From an uncultured Nonlabens sp. (GTDB lineage Bacteria > Bacteroidota > Bacteroidia > Flavobacteriales > Flavobacteriaceae): a stretch of DNA of 64,000 nt. Of this stretch, positions 26,740-35,778 are shown one piece after another. Where the stretch lies: the NCBI GenBank assembly GCA_947491755.1, contig CANLKV010000002.1, positions 868,001-932,000 of the forward strand, read 5' to 3'. Position 1 is the first letter of the stretch. The number at the start of each line of letters is the position of its first letter. The notes below the pieces were generated by a model. It was given only the letters and a program-made list of their open reading frames with translations, was not told where the DNA came from and did no database searches. The translations under genes and the position numbers were made by a program.

Positions 26740-28431
26740 CTAGTCACGTATTAATTTTTTGTAGCGGATGCGTTTAGGGGTAACATCACCTAATCGCTTC
26801 TTCTTGTTCTCTTCATATTCGGTAAAACTACCCTGGAAAGAATACACTTGCGAGTCCCCTTCAAAAGCTATGATGTGGGTACACACCCTATCTAAAAACC
26901 AGCGATCGTGCGATATGATAACTGCACAACCAGCAAAGTTTTCTAGACCTTCTTCTAATGCTCGTAGCGTATTTACATCCAGGTCGTTTGTAGGTTCGTC
27001 AAGTAATAACACATTCCCTTCTTCCTTTAAAGTCATGGCTAGATGCAAGCGGTTGCGCTCTCCACCAGACAGGGTAGCAACTTTTTTATTTTGCTCAGAT
27101 CCTGAAAAATTAAAGCGACTTAAGTAGGCTCTAGAATTTACCATTTTTCCACCCATCATCACCATATCCTGGCCATCAGCGAAGTTTTCCCAGATTGATT
27201 TTTCTGGGTCTATATTGCTATGGGATTGATCTACATAAGCCAGCTTGACGGTTTCTCCTACGGTAAAAGATCCTTTGTCTGGTTCTACCTCGTCCATGAT
27301 CATTTTAAAAATGGTCGTTTTACCAGCACCATTAGGACCTATAATACCTACAATTCCGTTTTGAGGTAGTGTAAAATTGAGGTCTTCATAAAGCAATTTA
27401 TCGCCAAATGCTTTACTGACTCCCTGGGCTTCTATCACGTTAGTCCCCAGTCGTGGACCGTTGGGGATATAAATCTCTAGTTTTTCTTCTTTGGCCTTTT
27501 GATCCTCATTGAGCAATTTATCGTAATTGTTCAAACGTGCCTTTTGCTTTGTCTGGCGGCCTTTTGCCCCCTGTCTCACCCAGTCCAGCTCGCGTTGTAA
27601 GGTCTTACGACGTTTTGATTCTGTTTTTTCTTCTTTTGCGAGACGATCACTTTTTTGTTCCAACCAGCTGGAGTAGTTTCCTTTCCATGGGATTCCCTCC
27701 CCACGGTCTAGTTCTAGAATCCATCCTGCCACATTATCTAGAAAATAACGGTCGTGTGTTACCGCTATCACAGTCCCTTTATATTGAGCCAGGTGCTGCT
27801 CCAGCCACAGTACAGATTCTGCATCCAGGTGGTTGGTAGGCTCATCCAGCAATAAAATTTCTGGTTCTTGCAATAACAGACGGCACAACGCTACACGTCG
27901 TTTCTCACCACCAGAAAGATTTTTTATGGAAGCCTCGCCAGGAGGTGTACGCAATGCGTCCATGGCAATTTCTAGTTTTGTATCAAGCTCCCAGGCATTA
28001 AGAGCGTCGATTTTATCCTGCAATTCGGCCTGGCGATTCATCAACTTTTCCATTTTGTCGGCGTCAGAGTATACCTCTTCCAGACCAAAATCGTCGTTTA
28101 TTTTATTATACTCATCAAGAATCGCAACCGTTTCTGCCACCCCTTCTCGCACAACTTCCATCACTGTTTTAGAATCGTCTAGCTCTGGTTCTTGTTCTAG
28201 ATACCCCACACGATACCCTGGCAAGAAATTAATTTCTCCCTGGTAATTTTTCTCTTTTCCAGCGATGATCTTCATTAACGTGGACTTACCAGACCCGTTA
28301 AGTCCCAGGATACCTATTTTCGCTCCATAGAAAAAGCTTAGGTAAATATTTTTTAAAACCTGCTTTCCTGTACTTTGATAGGTCTTTGAAAGACCAGACA
28401 TGGAAAAAATTACTTGTTTATCGTCACTCAT
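26740..28431 (-). CDS. ettA: Energy-dependent translational throttle protein (ABC-F ATPase)
   Basis: A 563-residue soluble tandem ABC protein. ABC1 has GLNGSGKSTL (Walker A, about residue 42), LSGGEKRRVAL (signature) and LLLDEPTNHLD (Walker B); ABC2 has GPNGAGKTTI, LSGGERNRLHL and LLLDEPTNDLD. The EttA-specific arm and the linker with EKLEIYIPNGPRLG are present. EttA binds the ribosomal E site and gates elongation according to ADP/ATP. ATG at 28431, overlapping by 4 nt the preceding small membrane-protein gene. Confidence 0.95.
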   Translation of the reverse strand: MSDDKQVIFSMSGLSKTYQSTGKQVLKNIYLSFFYGAKIGILGLNGSGKSTLMKIIAGKEKNYQGEINFLPGYRVGYLEQEPELDDSKTVMEVVREGVAETVAILDEYNKINDDFGLEEVYSDADKMEKLMNRQAELQDKIDALNAWELDTKLEIAMDALRTPPGEASIKNLSGGEKRRVALCRLLLQEPEILLLDEPTNHLDAESVLWLEQHLAQYKGTVIAVTHDRYFLDNVAGWILELDRGEGIPWKGNYSSWLEQKSDRLAKEEKTESKRRKTLQRELDWVRQGAKGRQTKQKARLNNYDKLLNEDQKAKEEKLEIYIPNGPRLGTNVIEAQGVSKAFGDKLLYEDLNFTLPQNGIVGIIGPNGAGKTTIFKMIMDEVEPDKGSFTVGETVKLAYVDQSHSNIDPEKSIWENFADGQDMVMMGGKMVNSRAYLSRFNFSGSEQNKKVATLSGGERNRLHLAMTLKEEGNVLLLDEPTNDLDVNTLRALEEGLENFAGCAVIISHDRWFLDRVCTHIIAFEGDSQVYSFQGSFTEYEENKKKRLGDVTPKRIRYKKLIRD

Positions 28432-28841
28432 TGTAATGTTGTTTTTTCTTTTAAAATAGTTGCTAATTCCTGTAATGACTGGTCGGTGTAACGCTTTCGC
28501 GAAAGCTTTACTACCTCTCTATCCTTAAGTTGTATCAATAATCCCTGTTCCTGCAAGTTGATGTGCTGCACGTCGCTAAAGAGAAAGCCGATGGTTTTAC
28601 TTCCTAAAAGTTTCATTGTCATGCTGTCGGATCCATAGGAAATCGCATTTGCAGAGGTAAAACTGTCCATACTTAAAACGGTAAAGGCACCTATGCCCAG
28701 TGCTGCCGTGGTATAAGCCAGATAATCTGGCCCGTCTAGAAACCAGATGAGCAAGGCCGTGATTAATAGCACGCCACCAGCTGCCGTCAAGATGCGGTAC
28801 TTTGTTGAATTTAAGTTGCGTATGTGGATATCGCGTTGCAT
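28428..28841 (-). CDS. Uncharacterised membrane protein upstream of ettA
   Basis: A 137-residue protein with two adjacent membrane helices (ILTAAGGVLLITALLIWFL, about residues 17-35, and YLAYTTAALGIGAFTVLSM) and a C-terminal soluble beta-rich part (ISYGSDSMTMKLLGSKTIGFLFSDV) that looks like a small PH-like domain. I know no function. It overlaps ettA by 4 nt and follows a 60-residue membrane protein directly, so the three genes form an operon. The palindrome at 28493-28506 encodes LSRKR near the C-terminus. Confidence 0.7.
   Translation of the reverse strand: MQRDIHIRNLNSTKYRILTAAGGVLLITALLIWFLDGPDYLAYTTAALGIGAFTVLSMDSFTSANAISYGSDSMTMKLLGSKTIGFLFSDVQHINLQEQGLLIQLKDREVVKLSRKRYTDQSLQELATILKEKTTLQ
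28493..28506. repeat. 14-bp dispersed palindrome, copy 6 (membrane-protein gene upstream of ettA)
   Basis: Exact GCTTTCGCGAAAGC in coding sequence, read as LSRKR. Confidence 0.9.
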
Positions 28842-29024
28842 TTATACACGTCCTTTAAGTGCATTGAATACCCAGGCAATCGCAAAAAACCCGATCCCTA
28901 CTGCCGCAAAACCGTAACCTGCTACCTCGCGATACCTAAATGCGCCTAGCGCAATAAGTCCTATTCCTATAATAATCATAATTAAGGTCGCCCATCCTAG
29001 TACTCCATTTTTATTCATTGCCAT
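28842..29024 (-). CDS. CAL67264-family small membrane protein
   Basis: A 60-residue protein with two helices: NGVLGWATLIMIIIGIGLIALGAF (split by glycine) and VAGYGFAAVGIGFFAIAWVFNA. The NKNGVLGWATLIMI start is characteristic of a small Bacteroidota family called CAL67264 membrane protein, of unknown role. Start is ATG at 29024; ATG at 29018 is equally possible. It directly abuts the next gene of the ettA operon. Confidence 0.7.
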   Translation of the reverse strand: MAMNKNGVLGWATLIMIIIGIGLIALGAFRYREVAGYGFAAVGIGFFAIAWVFNALKGRV

Positions 29025-29070
29025 ATGCTTACTGCTTTATAAAAATTCAACCTGCAAATATACAATCTGC

Positions 29071-30222
29071 TCAATCTTGTTTACTGGCTTTTTTTGACCC
29101 GCGATACATCTCGTATTTAACAAGCCTGGACTCTAATTTTCCATTAAACAGCTTGATACGTCTGGACGGTTTTAAACCTACAAATTTAAGTGCTTGTAAA
29201 TTCCCTGTTATAAGCCAGGCTGTACTTCCTGCATATCGAGATTTAAGGGTGTCGCCTATTTCTTTATAAAACGATTCCATATCTATCTCTAGACGCTCAT
29301 CATAGGGCGGGTTAAATAATATAAAGGCTTGTGCACTTTGTGAATCTTTAAAAAAATCACCTTTTTCAACACTTATAAAGTCCTCGAGGTTAGCATTTTT
29401 TACGTTTTCTTTTGCTTTTTCTACGGTATCACCATCTGCATCCCTAGCAATTATTTTACCGTCAAAACCTCTTATTTTTTTAAGGCAGCTCTCTTGAATA
29501 TTTTCAAATAATTGATTGTCATAATCCGGCCATTTCTCAAAACCAAACTCGTCGCGATTGATATTAGGTGCAATATTAGCCCCTATCATTGCTGCCTCGA
29601 TTGCAATGGTCCCGCTACCGCACATGGGATCTATAAAAGTAGATCGCTGGTCCCAGTTACTCAACAAGATGATACCTGCGGCAAGCACCTCGTTGATAGG
29701 GGCTACATTAGTTTTATCTCTATAGCCGCGCTTGTATAAAGGCTCGCCGCTTGTGTCCAGTGATACATCCACCTTCTGATCATTAATATGTATGGAAATA
29801 CGAAGGTCTGGGTGTCGCGTATCGACATCAGGGCGACGTCCATATTTTTCTCGCAGTTGATCTACAATAGCATCCTTTGTCTTTAAAGCTACGTACTGAC
29901 TGTGATTGAAATATTGTGAGGAAACCGTCGCATTAACGGCCAGCGTATCATGTGGAGTTAAATATTGCGTCCAGTCCATTTGATAAATCCCATCATATAA
30001 ATCCACCTCGTTACGGGCCCTGAAACTATGAATAGGTTTTAAGATACGTATTGCTGTGCGCAGCATCATGTTTGCCTTATACATAAAGCCCTGGTCCCCT
30101 TTAAAACTTACCATGCGCACACCAGCAACCACATCCATCGCTCCTAAATCTCTCAGCTCTTTTTCCAGTACTTCCTCCAGGCCAAAAAGTGTTTTGGCGA
30201 TCATCTTAAAATTTTGCGACAT
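29071..30222 (-). CDS. THUMP-domain class I RNA methyltransferase (RlmL/Trm14-like)
   Basis: A 383-residue enzyme. The N-terminal part (about 1-160) has the ferredoxin-like and THUMP regions (AKTLFGLEEVLEKELRDLGA; SIHINDQKVDVSLDTSGEPLYKRGYR). The methyltransferase part has FIDPMCGSGTIAIEAA (SAM motif I, about 195-210) and FNPPYDERL (NPPY, about 308-316). It likely makes m2G in RNA; the bacterial relative RlmL acts on 23S rRNA. ATG at 30222. Divergent from the following methyltransferase gene. Confidence 0.88.
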   Translation of the reverse strand: MSQNFKMIAKTLFGLEEVLEKELRDLGAMDVVAGVRMVSFKGDQGFMYKANMMLRTAIRILKPIHSFRARNEVDLYDGIYQMDWTQYLTPHDTLAVNATVSSQYFNHSQYVALKTKDAIVDQLREKYGRRPDVDTRHPDLRISIHINDQKVDVSLDTSGEPLYKRGYRDKTNVAPINEVLAAGIILLSNWDQRSTFIDPMCGSGTIAIEAAMIGANIAPNINRDEFGFEKWPDYDNQLFENIQESCLKKIRGFDGKIIARDADGDTVEKAKENVKNANLEDFISVEKGDFFKDSQSAQAFILFNPPYDERLEIDMESFYKEIGDTLKSRYAGSTAWLITGNLQALKFVGLKPSRRIKLFNGKLESRLVKYEMYRGSKKASKQD

Positions 30223-30266
30223 AGAATGCAGATTTGACCGACAAAATTAAGGTATTTTTGTTCCCT

Positions 30267-31073
30267 ATGAGTGATACACCCGACCAGACTACATGGTATG
30301 CCAGTTGGTTTGACACGCCCTATTACCATATTCTTTACCGCGATCGCAATTACCAGGAGGCTGGTAACTTTATGCAGCGGTTGACCAGCTATTTACAGCT
30401 GGACCGCGACGCAAGTATCCTCGATCTAGCTTGTGGCCGTGGCCGCCACAGTATATTTTTAAACCGGTTGGGCTACAGAGTTACTGGTGTAGATTTAAGC
30501 CCTAGTAGCATCGCTTTTGCACAAGCAAAATTGAACCACATCCAATCGGGAAATGTAGAGCTAGGAGAGCTAGGCACTGGTCCTGTACAACTGGATCGTA
30601 TCAAGTTTGCTGTGCACAATATGACACAGCCTTTTCAAGAACAATTTGATGCTGTCTTCAATTTGTTTACCAGTTTTGGCTACTTTGATGACTCTGCTAA
30701 TAATTTAAAAACTATAAAGGCCATCAAGTCAAATTTGAAAAAAGGTGCCTATGGAGTCATCGATTTTTTCAACGCGCCTTATGTGATAGATCATCTTGTT
30801 CCTTATAACGAGAAGACAGAAAAAGGAATTTTATTTAAGCAGTCACGCCGGGTTGAAAACGGATATATTTTTAAAGATATCAAGTTTGAGGACGATGGCA
30901 ATCATTATCATTTTACGGAACGAGTGCAAGCGTTAACTTTAGGTCATTTTAAAGAATATATTGCCGCAGCCGGACTGGAACATACAGCTACCTTTGGCAA
31001 TTATCAACTGGAGCCTTATCACGAGCAAACCAGCGAGCGACTAATAGTTATTTTTAAAAATACCGAGGTATGA
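30267..31073 (+). CDS. Class I SAM-dependent methyltransferase
   Basis: A 268-residue enzyme beginning MSDTPDQTTWYASWFDTPYYHILY, followed by LDLACGRGRHSIFLNRLGYRV (SAM motif I, about residues 51-71) and FNLFTSFGYF. The WFDTPYYHxLYxxRd start with this motif is common in flavobacterial small-molecule methyltransferases; the substrate is unknown. I chose ATG at 30267; a TTG-type extension upstream is not supported. The ZIP gene overlaps its stop (ATGA). Confidence 0.85.
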   Translation: MSDTPDQTTWYASWFDTPYYHILYRDRNYQEAGNFMQRLTSYLQLDRDASILDLACGRGRHSIFLNRLGYRVTGVDLSPSSIAFAQAKLNHIQSGNVELGELGTGPVQLDRIKFAVHNMTQPFQEQFDAVFNLFTSFGYFDDSANNLKTIKAIKSNLKKGAYGVIDFFNAPYVIDHLVPYNEKTEKGILFKQSRRVENGYIFKDIKFEDDGNHYHFTERVQALTLGHFKEYIAAAGLEHTATFGNYQLEPYHEQTSERLIVIFKNTEV

Positions 31074-31741
31074 TGCATTTGTTGATGCCTTTTATCGCAG
31101 TGTTATTAGGCAGTGTTGCAGCCTTATTGCTGCAGCAAGTCTCCAGGCAGCGTGTTAAATTATTACTTGCCTTTTCTGGTGCTTTTTTGTTAAGTGCTGT
31201 CGCACTAGAATTCCTACCAGAAATTTATGAGACCGGAAAATCACAGTATGCTGTTTATCTGGTAGGTGGCGTTTTTTTACAAATCATACTAGAGTTTTTT
31301 TCAAAAGGTGCAGAACACGGTCACCTGCATGTGCACAAAGATGTCTCAAGTTTTCCTGTAGCGCTGTTTATAAGCTTGTGCATCCACTCATTCCTAGAAG
31401 GTATGCCCCTAGAACATGCTCATAGCATGACGTATGGTGTCGCAGTTCATAAAATACCGATCGCTTTTATATTTACTGGGTTTTTAATTGCCAACAAAGC
31501 TTCTAAAGCTAAGATTTTAATACTCCTAGGAATTTTTGCGATCATGACGCCGCTGGGTACGGCCATAGCCCAAAGCATTGAAATAACTGAAGATGCAATG
31601 ACACCTATTAAAGCACTAGTTGCTGGAATCGTACTGCATGTATCGACCACCTTAATATTAGAATCAAGTGATGGCCATCAATTTAACCTAGCAAAACTGG
31701 TTGTGATGCTGGCAGGTGCAGGATTAGCTTTCTTGGTATAA
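31070..31741 (+). CDS. ZIP-family metal transporter
   Basis: A 223-residue inner-membrane protein with about seven helices. Helix IV/V metal-binding residues are visible in SLCIHSFLEGMPLEHAHS and VAVHKIPIAFIFTGF, and a histidine-rich loop in HGHLHVHKD (about residues 83-91). ZIP proteins import Zn2+ or Fe2+ into the cytoplasm. The ATG at 31070 overlaps the methyltransferase stop, so translation is coupled; an ATG at 31073 is an alternative. Confidence 0.9.
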   Translation: MMHLLMPFIAVLLGSVAALLLQQVSRQRVKLLLAFSGAFLLSAVALEFLPEIYETGKSQYAVYLVGGVFLQIILEFFSKGAEHGHLHVHKDVSSFPVALFISLCIHSFLEGMPLEHAHSMTYGVAVHKIPIAFIFTGFLIANKASKAKILILLGIFAIMTPLGTAIAQSIEITEDAMTPIKALVAGIVLHVSTTLILESSDGHQFNLAKLVVMLAGAGLAFLV

Positions 31742-31744
31742 AAT

Positions 31745-32482
31745 TTACTTTTTTACAAAAACCATGCAGTGCTGCCACGGCAGGTTATTTATGTTTTTAA
31801 GCAACTTAAAACCATGTGCTTCAAACTCTTTCACTGCCTGTGCCTCGCTCATTTTATGTATGGTTTTTATGGGAATACTAGGATCCTCTGCACGGTACTC
31901 GATTAAATAAATCTTTCCAGCTGGCTGTAGCGCCTGGTGCATCGACCTTATCATTTCTACAGGGTAACTCAACTCGTGATACACATCTACAATTAGGATT
32001 TTATCAATTGCTTGCTGCGGTAGGTTGACCGATTGCTCACTGCTTTGAACCAGTTCTACGTTTTTAACTTCTAGACTATTTGCCTTACGGTCCATTTCAT
32101 AGAGCATCTCTGGTTGTATGTCTACCGCATAGATCATCCCATTGCTTACTATGGGAGCCATTTTGAAAACATGAAAACCTGATCCCGCCCCTACATCTGC
32201 AATAACATCATCAGGCTGCAACTCCATGTTTTTGATCAGCGTGGTGCTATTCTCTTCCTGTTCTCGCTCAGGACGATCCAACCACTCCATCCGTTGAAAA
32301 CCCATCACATGAGCAATTTCTCTGCCCATAAACCACTTGCCTATTCCATTATAACTGCCAGTTTTATACTCGTAAGGATCTATATCTCCAGCGGGCAGAT
32401 CACCAGCCTTATGTTGCACTTGACAACTCATTATTCCCATTAACAGCAGGATAGTTACAAAAGATAGTTTGATTTTTTTCAT
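31745..32482 (-). CDS. Lipoprotein with class I methyltransferase domain
   Basis: A 245-residue protein with a lipoprotein signal peptide (LSFVTILLLMGIMSCQVQ; Cys near residue 20). The rest is a SAM-dependent methyltransferase: VIADVGAGSGFHVFKMAPIV (motif I, about 94-113), YAVDIQPEMLYEMDRK, KILIVDVYHELSYP. A methyltransferase in a predicted lipoprotein is unusual, since SAM is cytoplasmic; close homologues of this form are frequent in Bacteroidota. The target is unknown. Convergent with the ZIP gene. Confidence 0.83.
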   Translation of the reverse strand: MKKIKLSFVTILLLMGIMSCQVQHKAGDLPAGDIDPYEYKTGSYNGIGKWFMGREIAHVMGFQRMEWLDRPEREQEENSTTLIKNMELQPDDVIADVGAGSGFHVFKMAPIVSNGMIYAVDIQPEMLYEMDRKANSLEVKNVELVQSSEQSVNLPQQAIDKILIVDVYHELSYPVEMIRSMHQALQPAGKIYLIEYRAEDPSIPIKTIHKMSEAQAVKEFEAHGFKLLKNINNLPWQHCMVFVKK

Positions 32483-32569
32483 GATACTACAGTCGTGTAA
32501 AACACTTGCAACTTGCGTTATTGAATTTTACGCTATTTAAAAGGTGTGAAATAAGGGGATTTTATATTC

Positions 32570-32583
32570 GCTTTCGCGAAAGC
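32570..32583. repeat. 14-bp dispersed palindrome, copy 7 (intergenic, 3' of trhA)
   Basis: Exact GCTTTCGCGAAAGC, 16 bp with flanking C and G, just beyond the trhA stop in the spacer to the next minus-strand gene. No T-run. Confidence 0.88.
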
Positions 32584-32591
32584 GGTCTGTC

Positions 32592-33233
32592 CTAAAAACT
32601 CCCCTGCAATACATACCAAATCATGATCAAATGACTGATGCTACCTGCCAAAACAAAAGCATGCCACACCACATGATTGAAAAACAACTTATTCCAGGCA
32701 TAAAAAACGATCCCGATCGTAAAAAAAACACCGCCAGCAATAAGCCAAAACATTTGTAGGTCATCAAATCCTGCTTGCAACGAGGTCAAGTCAATTACAA
32801 TCATCCAGCCCATCAACAAATACAGGATGCTAGAAAAGGCCTCGTATTTTCCTGTAAAAAACAGCTTCCAGACCGTACCAAAGGCTGCTATCCCCCAGAC
32901 CGCAGCAAGAATTACCCACCCACTGGACTCCTCTAGAGTAATCAAACAAACAGGCGTGTAGGTCCCAGCTATAGAAAAATAAATAGAGATGTGATCCACC
33001 TTGCGCAGCTGCCATTTGAGCTTTTCTGGCTTTACATAGTGATATGAGGTGGAGGCGGCGTATAAGAACAGCTGCGATAACCCATATATCAGTATACTCG
33101 TAAGAGCATAAGGCGATAGACTGGCACTTGAATGTTGTAGTAACAAGATAAAAGCCACAGTAAATAATACCAGGCCAAAACCGTGCGTGATGACATTCCA
33201 CCGCTCTTCTACTGCAGTTTGTACTCTAGACAT
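32592..33233 (-). CDS. trhA: PAQR-family membrane protein TrhA (hemolysin III)
   Basis: A 213-residue seven-helix protein with the PAQR signatures ERWNVITHGFGLVLF (E and H near residues 9-16), YAASTSYHYVKPEK-like SxxYH motif (about 60-66), HISIYFSIAGTYTPVCL (about 81) and a late HVVWHAFVLAGSISH (HxxxH metal ligands, about 187-201). PAQR proteins are zinc-dependent hydrolase-like regulators of membrane energetics and fluidity. Overlaps the preceding nitronate monooxygenase gene by 8 nt. Confidence 0.9.
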   Translation of the reverse strand: MSRVQTAVEERWNVITHGFGLVLFTVAFILLLQHSSASLSPYALTSILIYGLSQLFLYAASTSYHYVKPEKLKWQLRKVDHISIYFSIAGTYTPVCLITLEESSGWVILAAVWGIAAFGTVWKLFFTGKYEAFSSILYLLMGWMIVIDLTSLQAGFDDLQMFWLIAGGVFFTIGIVFYAWNKLFFNHVVWHAFVLAGSISHLIMIWYVLQGSF

Positions 33234-34179
33234 TCAAGGTGCGTTGTGTCATTTCCTTACGTGCTGCCTCATACTCTGTGACCATTTGCTCTACCACTTG
33301 TGCGGCAGGAATAATGTCATTGATTAGTCCAGATACTTGACCTATCTCTAGCTCGCCCTCGTCCATATCGCCCTCAAACATTCCTTTTTTGGCACGAGCA
33401 CGGCCTAGCAATTTTTTGAGATCATCTGTGCTGGGCCCAGTTTTATAAAGCTCTTGTAGCTGATGCCAAAAATTGTTGCGCATCATACGTACTGGAGCCA
33501 ATTCTTTAAGGGTAAGATGAGTGTCTCCCTCGCCGGCAGCAACGATAGCATTTTTAAAATTAAGGTGGCTGCTGGCCTCTGGAGTACACACAAAACGACT
33601 CCCAACTTGCACACCCTGTGCGCCCAGCGCCATTACCGCAAACATCGCACGGCCAGTTGCAATACCTCCAGCAGCAATGAGCGGAATATCGATTGCTCTT
33701 GCCACTTGTGGTATTAACGTAAGTGTGGTGGATTCTTCTCGGCCATTGTGCCCACCAGCCTCAAAACCTTCGGCTACCACTGCATCTACACCCGCCTGTT
33801 GTGATTTTAAAGCAAACTTGACAGAGCTTACTACGTGGACTACTTTGATACCAGCTTCCTTAAGACGCCCTGTGTAGGTTTTAGGATTTCCAGCACTGGT
33901 AAATACGATAGGCACCTGCTCTTTTATGATGATATCTATGATTTGATCAATATCTGGATATAATAGCGGTACGTTGACACCATACGGTTTGCTGGTAGCT
34001 TTTTTTATTTTGGTAAGATGCTCTTGCAAGACTTCAGGGTACATTGATCCAGCACCTATAAGGCCCAAACCACCAGCATTACTCACAGCACTAGCCAGAC
34101 GCCAGCCACTGGCCCAGATCATACCGCCCTGGACGATCGGGTATTTTATTTGAAATAATTTTGTGATACTGGAAGTCAT
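33226..34179 (-). CDS. Nitronate monooxygenase (FMN TIM-barrel)
   Basis: A 317-residue 2-nitropropane-dioxygenase-like protein. Start ITKLFQIKYPIVQGGMIWASGW, then GLGLIGAGSM, VVAEGFEAGGHNGREE (catalytic histidine region, about 135-150), PLIAAGGIATGRAM and GAQGVQVGSRFVCTPEA (phosphate binding of FMN, about 178-196). The family oxidises nitronates; some members are enoyl reductases (FabK), but the EAGGHNG context fits the nitronate group. ATG at 34179, abutting the subtilase gene stop. Confidence 0.87.
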   Translation of the reverse strand: MTSSITKLFQIKYPIVQGGMIWASGWRLASAVSNAGGLGLIGAGSMYPEVLQEHLTKIKKATSKPYGVNVPLLYPDIDQIIDIIIKEQVPIVFTSAGNPKTYTGRLKEAGIKVVHVVSSVKFALKSQQAGVDAVVAEGFEAGGHNGREESTTLTLIPQVARAIDIPLIAAGGIATGRAMFAVMALGAQGVQVGSRFVCTPEASSHLNFKNAIVAAGEGDTHLTLKELAPVRMMRNNFWHQLQELYKTGPSTDDLKKLLGRARAKKGMFEGDMDEGELEIGQVSGLINDIIPAAQVVEQMVTEYEAARKEMTQRTLNV

Positions 34180-35769
34180 TTATAAAATGATTTTATAGGA
34201 ATTTCCCGTTGACTTGATTTTAAATAAATACATACCACTGCTTAAATGGTCTAAATTAATCTGATCTTGCTGCTTAAAATTCTCAGTTAGTATGTGTTGG
34301 CCTAATAAATCATAAAGATGTAGCTGGTCTGTGGTTTGTCTGTATTGCTGTTTAAGGAACAACTGTCTATCTTTTATATAGTAGGTAAAACTACCAGCCA
34401 CCGCAGAATTAGTATTGGAGAGAGTTTGAATGACTTTACCAAAATCTGGTATCCCATATCCTACTTTATCATCTGGTGTGCTGGCACTTGAGCCAGACTG
34501 GCGTACAAGCTCTATTAATACCGCTGGTGGGGTATCTGGAAATGCTTGCATCAGGCAAGCCATACCACCAGAAATCAAGGGTGCACTATAACTGGTGCCG
34601 CTTCCTAATTGTATGGTGCCATTTTCATTAATTAAGGAAGTATCAGATCCCAGCGCAACTACATCTGGTTTGCGCCTGCCATCCATTGTGGGACCAACAC
34701 TTGAAAAATGAGAAGCTGTACGTTGAGACGTCACTGCGCCTACCGTAAAAACTCCGGGAGCATCTGCTGGCGCTGCAATCCATGGGTGGAGATCGCTCGC
34801 ACCAGAATTGCCAGCACTTACCACTACGAGCATCCCTTTGCTCGAGGCCATAGCCGCTCCTTGCGAAATAAAGGAAGAACCATCCATTTGCTGATAGGTC
34901 AGATTTTCTGACGGATTATCAAAATTCAAGTAACCTAAGGAAACATTGACGATATCAACACCCAGAGAGTCTGCCCGCTCTGCGGCGGCCACCCAGTAAC
35001 TCATTTCTACAGGAGTTTCTGACTGGGCATCTTCGGTCCTGAATAAATAATAGGATGCTCCAGGCGCTGCTGCCCGATAAGTAGAGGTATCCTGATTTAA
35101 TTCTCCTGCCATTATGCTCAATACCCGTGCACCATGAAAATGATCCTCCAAATAATCTGCATTGCCAGCAACAAAATCAAAACCACCCAACAACCTGCCT
35201 TGTAAACGCATGGATTCAAAACCTGGGTTAACATTTACATTAGGGAACCCACTATCAGTCACTGCGATCCATACATCACTCCCGGTAAAACCCTGGGCGT
35301 GCAACTGGTCCAATCCTATCATTTGCAATTGATCAGTGGTGGCGGGTGTATTTTCCACCTCAATTCTATCAAGGGCAAATTTATTTTGTTGCAAAATAGA
35401 GTTGCTTTTTGAAGGGTCTGCATAAACTACACGCTCTACATAGGATAAATCAATCAATGAGTTTAAGGCCTGATACGTCCCTGAAACATGGGCGCAGTTA
35501 AACCACTTAGACTGGGTATGGTAAGTAATTCCAGGCTGGCTTTTAAGATCACGGACATAGGCTTGATTCACAGGTACATCTTCATAAGTAATGTTTATGT
35601 TGAATCGTTCTTTACGAGCTACGGCACGGGCCGTTAAAATAGAACTAGGATTATTGATAGAATTTTGCACCTGTGGTTTATCCTTAAAATAAATCCACGC
35701 ATGCCACTCTTGTGACCAGGTGTCGCTTACAAATAATAAAAGTAAAATAGATAGTAGGGCTGTGCGCAT
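34180..35769 (-). CDS. Secreted S8 subtilisin-like protease with T9SS C-terminal domain
   Basis: A 529-residue protease. A signal peptide (MRTALLSILLLLFVSDTWSQ) and a propeptide-like region (to about 140) precede the S8 domain. The catalytic triad is seen as Asp in WIAVTDSGFPN, His in DHFHGARVLSIMAG and Ser in GSGTSYSAPLISGGMA. The C-terminal 75 residues (LHLYDLLGQHILTENF through SSGMYLFKIKSTGNSYKIIL) are a type A T9SS sorting domain, so export through the type IX system to the surface is expected. Adjacent to mnmA, same strand, 9 nt apart. Confidence 0.93.
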   Translation of the reverse strand: MRTALLSILLLLFVSDTWSQEWHAWIYFKDKPQVQNSINNPSSILTARAVARKERFNINITYEDVPVNQAYVRDLKSQPGITYHTQSKWFNCAHVSGTYQALNSLIDLSYVERVVYADPSKSNSILQQNKFALDRIEVENTPATTDQLQMIGLDQLHAQGFTGSDVWIAVTDSGFPNVNVNPGFESMRLQGRLLGGFDFVAGNADYLEDHFHGARVLSIMAGELNQDTSTYRAAAPGASYYLFRTEDAQSETPVEMSYWVAAAERADSLGVDIVNVSLGYLNFDNPSENLTYQQMDGSSFISQGAAMASSKGMLVVVSAGNSGASDLHPWIAAPADAPGVFTVGAVTSQRTASHFSSVGPTMDGRRKPDVVALGSDTSLINENGTIQLGSGTSYSAPLISGGMACLMQAFPDTPPAVLIELVRQSGSSASTPDDKVGYGIPDFGKVIQTLSNTNSAVAGSFTYYIKDRQLFLKQQYRQTTDQLHLYDLLGQHILTENFKQQDQINLDHLSSGMYLFKIKSTGNSYKIIL

Positions 35770-35778
35770 GCCACTAAA

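Noticed and set aside
32830..33201. 123-codon minus-strand frame overlapping trhA
   Set aside because: Same strand but a different frame from the PAQR protein, whose motifs are intact over the whole stretch.
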